Of a DNA stretch of 58,701 bases, positions 52,966 to 58,701 are shown in pieces. The position numbers and the translations under genes are program-made. The DNA lies in contig CAYYJS010000019.1 in NCBI GenBank assembly GCA_964472315.1, positions 1-58,701 on the forward strand, read 5' to 3'. Every line of letters begins with the position of its first letter. Positions within the stretch are counted from its first letter, which is position 1. The notes under the pieces were generated by a model that had not been told where the DNA came from, made no database searches, and worked only from the letters and a program-made list of their open reading frames with translations. The stretch is from CAYYJS01 sp964472315. GTDB lineage: Bacteria; Verrucomicrobiota; Kiritimatiellia; UBA8416.

Positions 52966-55665
52966 ATGGAACTGAAACTTGAGGATCTTGCATACCAGCG
53001 GGAGGCCATCGACGCCGTGATACGGTTGTTCGAGGGCCAGCCACGCAACACGTTCGACATGGCTTGCCATGAGGGCGTGCGCAGCAACATCCTCACCATC
53101 GGTCCCGAGCAGGTCCACGAGAACTTCCGCGCGGTAATCCAGGACAACGGCATCGACGAGGAAACCGCGTGTCTGAATGATGCCCTCGACTTTTGCGTGG
53201 AGATGGAGACCGGGACCGGCAAGACGCTGGTCTATCTCAAGACCATTTACGAGATCTACCGGCAATACGGGTTCACCAAGTTCATCATTCTCGTGCCCTC
53301 CGTTGCCATCAAGGAAGGAGTCCTTTCCACCTTCGGGGTATTCGAGCGGCAACTCGCCGATGTCTACGGCTTCACCCCCGCTTGCTTCGAGTACGACAGC
53401 AAACGGCTGAACCGCGTAACGACATTCGTCGAGGAGCAGCATCCCCAAGTCATGGTGATGACCGTCCAGTCATTCAACGCGGAGGACCGCATTCTCAACC
53501 AGGCCCAGCGGGAAGACTTGTTCTTCAACATGCCTTTCATCGAGGCGATTTCCCGCACGCGCCCGGTCATCGTCATGGATGAGCCGCAAGAGGGGATGGA
53601 CACGGACAACTCCGTCGCGCGCATCGAGGCGCTGAAGCCTCTGTGCAAACTTCGCTATTCCGCGACTCACAAGGTCATGCGGAACCTCGTCTATCGGCTG
53701 ACGCCGTTCGACAGCTACCAGCAGGGCTTGGTGAAGAAGATCGAGGTGTTGACGGTGGCCGAACAGAACGAGGAGGCCACCTTACGCGTCGAACTGGTGG
53801 AGGTGAAGACGTACCAGGACGGGAAGCCTCCGCGCGCAATACTGCGGCTGTGGTACGCAAAGACCGACGGCACTTTCGCGCTCCGCGAGTCACCCTTGCT
53901 CAAAGTGGGCGACGATCTGGAAGAAAAGACCGGCAACGTCGGTTACCGGGGCTACGTCATCCGTCGCATCTCGAAACCGATGCGCGAGCGCACCTACCGT
54001 TGCGAATTCGAGAACGGCGCCGTTGTGGTGGAGAAGGAGAAGTCCGCCGACCTCGAAGGCATCTTCGGTGAACAGCTTTACTGGCTCATCGACAGCCATT
54101 TCACGAAGCGCGAGCGCCTGGGCCCGCACGGAATCAAGTGCCTATCCCTGATCTTCATTGACCGAGTAGACAACTACGTTCAGCCCGACGGCATTATCCG
54201 CCGCCTTTTTGCCGAGAAATACCGCCAGGTCTGCCGGGACAGGCTGAAGCACGAAGCCACCGAGGAAGAGGTCACGGCCATTCAAGGTTACTATTTCGCG
54301 CAGACGGCCAAGGGCGAGTACACGGACAATGAGAAGTCCATGCGGACGAACAAGGAGCTGTTTGACCTCATCCTGAAGCGCAAGGAGGAACTGCTCCGAA
54401 TCGGGAATCCCGTCGAGTTCATCTTCTCCCATTCCGCCCTCGGGGTGGGATGGGACAACCCGAACATCTTCAACATTGCCACGTTGAATCAGAGCTACAG
54501 CGAGATCAAGAAGCGCCAGGAGATCGGCCGGGGGCTCCGAATCTGCGTCAACCAGGACGGTCAGCGCGTCTATGACGCGGAAGGGTGCCCGGAAGGCGAG
54601 GAAGTCAACCTCCTCACCATCGTGCCGAACGAGACCTACGAAACCTTTGTCACTCAGTACCAGAGCGAAATCAAGGAAGTCTACGGTACGGCCGCATCCG
54701 GCGCGAAGACCCGACACAAGGCAAAGGGCAAACATCCGCGCAAACGGCGCGTCCAACGGAACGACGCCGTCTACGGGAGCGATTCATTCCGGGAATTCTG
54801 GCGGCGACTGAGCCAGCGGACCGACTACACCGTCGTTTTCGACGACGACGCCGTTGTCACGCGCGCCGTTGAAGCCCTCAACGCGCTCAAGATCGAGCCC
54901 TACACCGCGGAGGTGGCTCTCAACCGCGTACAGCGACTTGACGCCGACGGCGTCACGACCGAACACAAAGGGAGTGAACGAATCCGTTTGCGCGCCACCT
55001 TCGGGGCAATGGATCTGATTGAGGAACTGAGCGAAGGCACATCGCTTGCGTACCCCACCGTTCTGCGCATCTTGCAGGCCGTAACCAATCGCGCCGCCAT
55101 CACCGCGAATCCGGCGCGATTCATTCACGAGGCGTCGGCGCGAATCAGGGAAATCGAACTTGATGAACTGCTCCGGGGCGTCTGCTACGCGCCGTCGGGG
55201 GCTACATTCGACATCTCTCTTCTTGAGCCCAGCGTCGTCACGTTCGCCGACACGATCGAGACGCCCAATCGGGGTCTCTATGACCGGGTCATCTTCGACA
55301 GTAGCTTCGAGCGCGATTTTGCCGGGTTCGCGGACAACGACGACGAAGTCGTCTGCTTCCTCAAACTTCCGGCGTTCTACCAGATCCCCACGCCCATCGG
55401 GCCATACAACCCGGATTTCGGCGTGGTCTTCCGCCGCAAGCGCCTGAAGGATGCCGAAGAGACCGAGTTCTACTTCGTTGTCGAAACCAAGGGCACCAAC
55501 GAAATAACCGACAAGAAGGCGCTTCGTGAGAGTGAAGTCTACAAGATCAAATGCGCCATGAAGCATTTCGATGCGCTTGGCGTGGATGCGCGAATCCATT
55601 ACGACGCGCCGGTCAAGGAGTACCCCGTCTTCAAGTCCCGCGCCAAGGAGGTGCTGCATGGCTAA
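52966..55665 (+). CDS. res: Type III restriction enzyme, Res subunit
   Basis: 899 residues. N-terminal superfamily 2 helicase with Walker A METGTGKT (about 80-87), the Walker B-like VIVMDEPQ (about 200-207), KLRYSATH and a second RecA half with SALGVGWDNPNIF and QEIGRGLRI. The C-terminus has a PD-(D/E)xK-type nuclease: NPDFGVVF (about 815) and FVVETKGT (about 835). This is the standard layout of type III Res, which needs Mod for site recognition. The ATG is preceded by GAGGATGAG; a GTG two codons upstream is possible. Base use looks less GC-biased than in the housekeeping genes, which suggests transfer. It is separated from mod by three small genes, not placed directly after it. Confidence 0.88.
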   Translation: MELKLEDLAYQREAIDAVIRLFEGQPRNTFDMACHEGVRSNILTIGPEQVHENFRAVIQDNGIDEETACLNDALDFCVEMETGTGKTLVYLKTIYEIYRQYGFTKFIILVPSVAIKEGVLSTFGVFERQLADVYGFTPACFEYDSKRLNRVTTFVEEQHPQVMVMTVQSFNAEDRILNQAQREDLFFNMPFIEAISRTRPVIVMDEPQEGMDTDNSVARIEALKPLCKLRYSATHKVMRNLVYRLTPFDSYQQGLVKKIEVLTVAEQNEEATLRVELVEVKTYQDGKPPRAILRLWYAKTDGTFALRESPLLKVGDDLEEKTGNVGYRGYVIRRISKPMRERTYRCEFENGAVVVEKEKSADLEGIFGEQLYWLIDSHFTKRERLGPHGIKCLSLIFIDRVDNYVQPDGIIRRLFAEKYRQVCRDRLKHEATEEEVTAIQGYYFAQTAKGEYTDNEKSMRTNKELFDLILKRKEELLRIGNPVEFIFSHSALGVGWDNPNIFNIATLNQSYSEIKKRQEIGRGLRICVNQDGQRVYDAEGCPEGEEVNLLTIVPNETYETFVTQYQSEIKEVYGTAASGAKTRHKAKGKHPRKRRVQRNDAVYGSDSFREFWRRLSQRTDYTVVFDDDAVVTRAVEALNALKIEPYTAEVALNRVQRLDADGVTTEHKGSERIRLRATFGAMDLIEELSEGTSLAYPTVLRILQAVTNRAAITANPARFIHEASARIREIELDELLRGVCYAPSGATFDISLLEPSVVTFADTIETPNRGLYDRVIFDSSFERDFAGFADNDDEVVCFLKLPAFYQIPTPIGPYNPDFGVVFRRKRLKDAEETEFYFVVETKGTNEITDKKALRESEVYKIKCAMKHFDALGVDARIHYDAPVKEYPVFKSRAKEVLHG

Positions 55666-56170
55666 GAAGATCGTCATAATTGCTGGCCCGAACGGGGCTG
55701 GAAAGACGACGTTTGCCAGGGAATTCCTGCCGAATGAAGCGTGTTGCACGGCCTTCGTTAATGCAGACTTGATTGCCGAAGGGCTTGCCCCGTTCACGCC
55801 GGAACGGGCGGCCATGACGGCTGGGCGTATCATGCTGGAACAGATTCACCGGCATGTTCGTCAGGGCGAAAGCTTTGCCTTTGAGACCACGTTGGCGGGG
55901 CGCCAGTATGCCCGGTTGATACCGGACTGGCGGACCGCCGGCTATCAGGTGCAGTTGATTTTCTTGCGTCTGCCAACGATTGATGTGGCGATCGAGCGCG
56001 TGGCAACCCGTGTGTCGCAGGGCGGCCATGCCATTCCAGAAGATGTGATCCGCCGTCGATTCGAGGCAGGATGGCGCAACTTTACCAGTCTTTATCGCAC
56101 GCTGGTTGATGCCTGGCAGGTATACGATAATGCAGGGGGTGAACCCGTCTTACTGGAGGAAGGGCCATGA
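55658..56170 (+). CDS. Zeta-toxin-like P-loop kinase
   Basis: A 170-residue small P-loop protein of the zeta-toxin/COG4185 type. Walker A GPNGAGKTT (residues 10-18), NADLIAEGLAP, the Glu in FAFETTLAGRQYARLI that fits the family's central motif, and the arginine-rich lid RVSQGGHAIPEDVIRRR are visible. Zeta toxins phosphorylate UDP-amino sugars and poison wall synthesis, but many chromosomal relatives are untested. It overlaps res by eight bases at its start and the next gene by four at its end, so it is built into the RM operon. Confidence 0.8.
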   Translation: MAKKIVIIAGPNGAGKTTFAREFLPNEACCTAFVNADLIAEGLAPFTPERAAMTAGRIMLEQIHRHVRQGESFAFETTLAGRQYARLIPDWRTAGYQVQLIFLRLPTIDVAIERVATRVSQGGHAIPEDVIRRRFEAGWRNFTSLYRTLVDAWQVYDNAGGEPVLLEEGP

Positions 56171-56364
56171 CTATAAAAACCAAGCAGGACAGTGCAATTG
56201 AGGGCGCCGGCGCAGCCTTGAAACGGGCCGCCAAGCGGGCACGTGAAATCGCGGAGCGGACCCGCACACCTCTGGTCACCTACAAGGACGGCCATGTTCA
56301 GAAACGCCTGATAGTACGTGAATCGAATGCCCGCAGCAGCGAAGAGACCACGGAAAGCAGATGA
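56167..56364 (+). CDS. Small basic protein, putative partner of the kinase
   Basis: 65 residues. The middle, KRAAKRAREIAERTRTPLVTYKDG, predicts an Ala/Arg-rich helix followed by a short beta segment, a pattern I associate with small genes that accompany COG4185 kinases. It overlaps the kinase gene by ATGA and the ORF6N gene by the same device, so the three are translated together. An antitoxin role is a fair guess from position and size, nothing more. Confidence 0.55.
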   Translation: MTIKTKQDSAIEGAGAALKRAAKRAREIAERTRTPLVTYKDGHVQKRLIVRESNARSSEETTESR

Positions 56365-56645
56365 CCAATCCCACCCAGGACATCATTCCGGCGGAACGGA
56401 TCGAGGGAATGATACTGCAGCTTCGCGGCCACAAAGTAATGCTGGACCGGGATCTGGCAGCGTTGTACGGCGTTGAGACAAAGGCGCTGAAGCGTGCTGT
56501 GAAACGTAATGCAACACGGTTTCCTGGTGATTTCATGTTCGTCATGACCCAGGGGGAACTCACGGATTGGAGGCGCCAATTTGGTGCCTCCAATTCCGAG
56601 CGAATGGGTTTGCGCTATCGGACAAAGAGGAAGCAGATGTCATGA
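56361..56645 (+). pseudogene. Truncated ORF6N-domain protein
   Basis: 94 residues. The first 75 or so match the ORF6N DNA-binding domain (IILQLRGHKVMLDRDLAALYG-like reading, then VETKALKRAVKRNATRFPGDFMFVMT). In full-length proteins the sequence goes on through a conserved segment with FTEQGVAML and a C-terminal region. Here it ends shortly after SNSERMGLRY with a short tail (RTKRKQMS), and the stop overlaps the Mod ATG by four bases. Either a trimmed functional DNA-binding protein or a remnant whose 3' end was replaced by mod. A 29-base near-palindrome lies inside the break region. Confidence 0.6.
56567..56595. repeat. 29-base near-perfect palindrome inside the ORF6N gene
   Basis: ATTGGAGGCGCCAA and TTGGTGCCTCCAAT are inverted copies (one mismatch) around a single T. 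The arms would form a very stable cruciform or an RNA hairpin 47 bases upstream of the mod start codon. It falls just where the ORF6N protein loses similarity to its family. Confidence 0.75.
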
Positions 56646-58645
56646 CCAAGACTCTCCTGGAAAGAATGCCAACCACGCCGGACCTGAACCGGGAACGTCT
56701 GGAACAGCTCAAGGCGCTTATGCCCGACCTGTTCACCAACGACGGTGCCCTGGACCCCGACGAGCTCAAGCGCGTGATTGACCCCGAGACCGTGGCCGAG
56801 TCGGAACGCTTTGAATTCCGCTGGTTCGGCAAAGCGAACGCCAAACGCAACGCCTTTACGCCGACCGTTGCCTCCTTGGCGTACGACCCCGCCCGCTCGG
56901 TCAATCCCGATCTGGCCGGGGGCAACGCGATCATCGAAGGCGAGAATCTCGAAGTCCTGAAATGCCTGCTGGCCGCATAGCGAAACCGGATCAAGTGCAT
57001 CTACATCGATCCCCCCTACAACAAGGACAAGGACTTCGTCTATTCGGACACATGGAAAGAGGACAAAGAGTCTTACTGGGAGCATATCGGCGTTACGGCC
57101 GATGGGGTGAAGGTCGATACGAATACCAAGGCCGACGGGCGGTTTCACTCCAATTGGCTGAACATGCTCTACCCAAGGCTTCTCTTGGCGCGCCAGCTTC
57201 TGCGCCCTGAAGGAGCGATCTTCATCTCGATTGACGACAATGAGATTCACCACCTCCGCAAGCTGTGTGACGAGGTCTTCGGCGAGGAGAACAAGGTTGG
57301 CACAATCGTCTGGAAGAATGCTACAGACAACAACCCTTCGAACGTTGCCGAAGAACACGAGTACGTTCTCGTCTATTGCCGGGACAAAACTCAGCTGGCC
57401 GCTTTGTGGAAGACTCAGCTTTCAGATGCGAAAGACGCCTTGGTGAAGAAAGGCGAGGAGTTGATTGCTGAACATGATGACCTTGCCGTACTGAAAGCTG
57501 CATACACTCGGTGGTATCGAGAGAACAAGCAGTTCCTTTGGCCGCTTGATCGGTACAAGTACATCGACAAGGGAGGGGTGTACACGGGCAGTCAGAGCGT
57601 TCACAACCCCGGCAGAGAGGGCTACCGCTATGATGTTCCGCACCCTGATACCGGCAAGCCGTGCAAGGAGCCGCTCATGGGCTATAGGTTCCCACCGGAA
57701 ACGATGCAAGACCTCCTCGCTAAGAAGCGCATTCTCTTTGGCGAAGACGAGAACAAGATCATCGAGCTGAAGGTCTACGCCCACGAGTTTCAGGACAAGC
57801 TATCCAGTGTGTTTGAGTTGGATGGTCGTCTCGGCCCTTACGACCTGAAAGCCCTTTTCCCTGAGCATCGCAAGGTGTTCACCAATCCAAAGCCGGTAGG
57901 CCTGCTGTCCCACATTCTGCCCTTCGTTCTGGACGATGGTGATATTGCCCTCGACTTCTTTGCCGGTTCGGGCCCAACAGCCCAGGCCGTCATGGAGACG
58001 AATGCAAAGGACAACGGCGGCAGGCGCTTTGTTCTTGTTCAGATACCCGAGTTGATCGATCAGGGCGACGAAGCCTACAAGGCGGGCTTCCGTCATATCT
58101 CTGATATCACGATCGAACGTAACAAGCGCGTTGTTGCGCGCTTCGACGACGCTGTGGCGAAAGCGAAAGCCAATGTGGAAAACGATCTGCCGGGGATCGA
58201 GAGCAATGCGGCGGCCCCCTTCCACACCGGGTTCAAGGTCTACAAACTCGCGAAGTCGCGTTTCCCGCGCACTGAGTTTGAGCCCGACCCCGAAAAGACA
58301 GACGAAGAGAACCTTGCCGCACTCGAAGCGTATATCCGGGATAAAGAAGCCGCGTTCCTAATGACGTTTGACCAGAAGGACATCCTTGCAGAAGTCTTGC
58401 TGAAGAACGGCTTCATGCTGGACGTCCAGGCCGAGCCCATCGCCGATTTTACCGAGAATGCCGTCTTCCGCGCGCGGGATTCACGCAAGGAGGCGACGGT
58501 TTGTCTGGATTACGACATGAAAGAGCCGACGGTCGCGAAACTCAGGGGTATGGAAGGCATCTTCATCTGTCTTGAGCAGGCCCTCAACACCACGAAGAAG
58601 TGGAACCTCCGCGCGGAATTCGGAGAAAGGCTGGTGGCTTTCTGA
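56642..58645 (+). pseudogene. mod: Type III DNA methyltransferase Mod, interrupted by an amber codon
   Basis: Read through, 667 codons in one frame encode a complete beta-class adenine methyltransferase: the N-terminal RFEFRWFGKANAKRNAF, the catalytic motif IV YIDPPYN (DPPY at 57008-57019), a target-recognition region, and the SAM motif I DFFAGSGPTAQAV near the middle, followed by the usual C-terminus. Codon 113 is TAG (56978-56980), in the conserved stretch LLAA-stop-RNRIKCIYIDPPYN where relatives typically have Tyr, so one base change from TAC or TAT explains it. No frame slip is present. The longest restart, a GTG at 57107, would lack DPPY. As written, the gene gives only a 112-residue fragment. 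Confidence 0.85.
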
Positions 58646-58701
58646 TGGTGAGCGCCAACGGGGTAGATGATGGAGATGAGCGGGATTTGAGTCAAGATGG
58701 G
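58645..58701 (+). CDS. Start of a further gene, cut by the window end
   Basis: An ATG overlaps the last base of the mod stop (TGATG) and the frame is open for 19 codons to the edge (MVSANGVDDGDERDLSQDG). The tight overlap fits the style of the other genes in this island, so another member of the operon is likely. Too short to assign. Confidence 0.4.
   Translation, partial: MVSANGVDDGDERDLSQDG

Noticed and set aside
57009..57016. C-tract in mod as a phase-variation site
   Set aside because: The six C bases encode the two prolines of the essential DPPY motif and the frame is intact across them; the break in mod is a stop codon 30 bases upstream, not a slippage.

Overview
The window looks like a piece of chromosome from a GC-rich, Gram-negative, rod-shaped bacterium, most likely of the PVC superphylum (Kiritimatiellota, Lentisphaerota or Verrucomicrobiota). 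This placement is inferred. It rests on the lpxI / Gfo-Idh oxidoreductase / lpxB cluster, an exosortase fused to a very long TPR region, a GH106-like hydrolase beside a PL14-like lipoprotein, an RNase E/G gene with a Gly/Arg-rich insert, and a complete mreBCD-mrdA-rodA locus. LPS genes (lpxB, lpxI, a WaaG-like GT4) together with rod-shape genes indicate an outer membrane and a peptidoglycan sacculus. No tRNA, rRNA, CRISPR array or complete insertion sequence was recognised.

Layout: (1) 1-486 holds gene remnants and one copy of a dispersed repeat. (2) 487-3436 on minus is a lipid A operon lpxI > Gfo/Idh > lpxB. (3) 3554-7808 on plus carries polysaccharide-active genes: a PL14-like lipoprotein, a decayed SGNH esterase stub and a GH106-like hydrolase. 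(4) 7838-10565 on plus has an acyltransferase and dnaG. (5) 10599-15384 on minus is rpoN > mfd. (6) 15604-22989 on plus is a long housekeeping and lipid run: rsmD-coaD-DUF177-rpmF-plsX-fabH-fabD-fabG-acpP-[terminator]-fabF. (7) 23045-27556 on plus holds rex with its likely own operator, lysS, a LolC/LolD-type ABC exporter and an FmdB zinc ribbon. (8) 27634-30066 on minus has a fused DUF2064-GT2 protein, then a resolvase-domain protein overlapping a SixA-like phosphatase. (9) 30204-36239 on plus has a GT4, a two-subunit class I fumarase, fmt, aroB and a beta-barrel-like outer-membrane protein. (10) 36236-45336 on minus has the exosortase-TPR giant, a 394-base intergenic stretch with repeats, and glmS > hexapeptide-repeat protein > glmM. 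(11) 45531-52794 on plus is mreB-mreC-mreD-mrdA-rodA-rng. (12) 52822-58701 is an accessory island: a type III-like restriction gene, a zeta-type kinase, a small partner protein, a truncated ORF6N protein and a Mod methyltransferase broken by an in-frame amber codon.

How the genes fit together: most of the window serves the cell envelope. Region 6 makes acyl chains and commits them to phospholipid. Region 2 makes lipid A precursors. The LolC/D-type pair probably moves lipoproteins. The glmS/glmM operon makes amino-sugar precursors for peptidoglycan and LPS, which the neighbouring, divergently transcribed Rod machinery consumes. The most unusual parts are the defence-like island at the right edge, the exosortase-TPR fusion, the resolvase-like protein that has lost a catalytic arginine, and the Rex operator that appears to overlap the -35 box of a possibly leaderless rex transcript.
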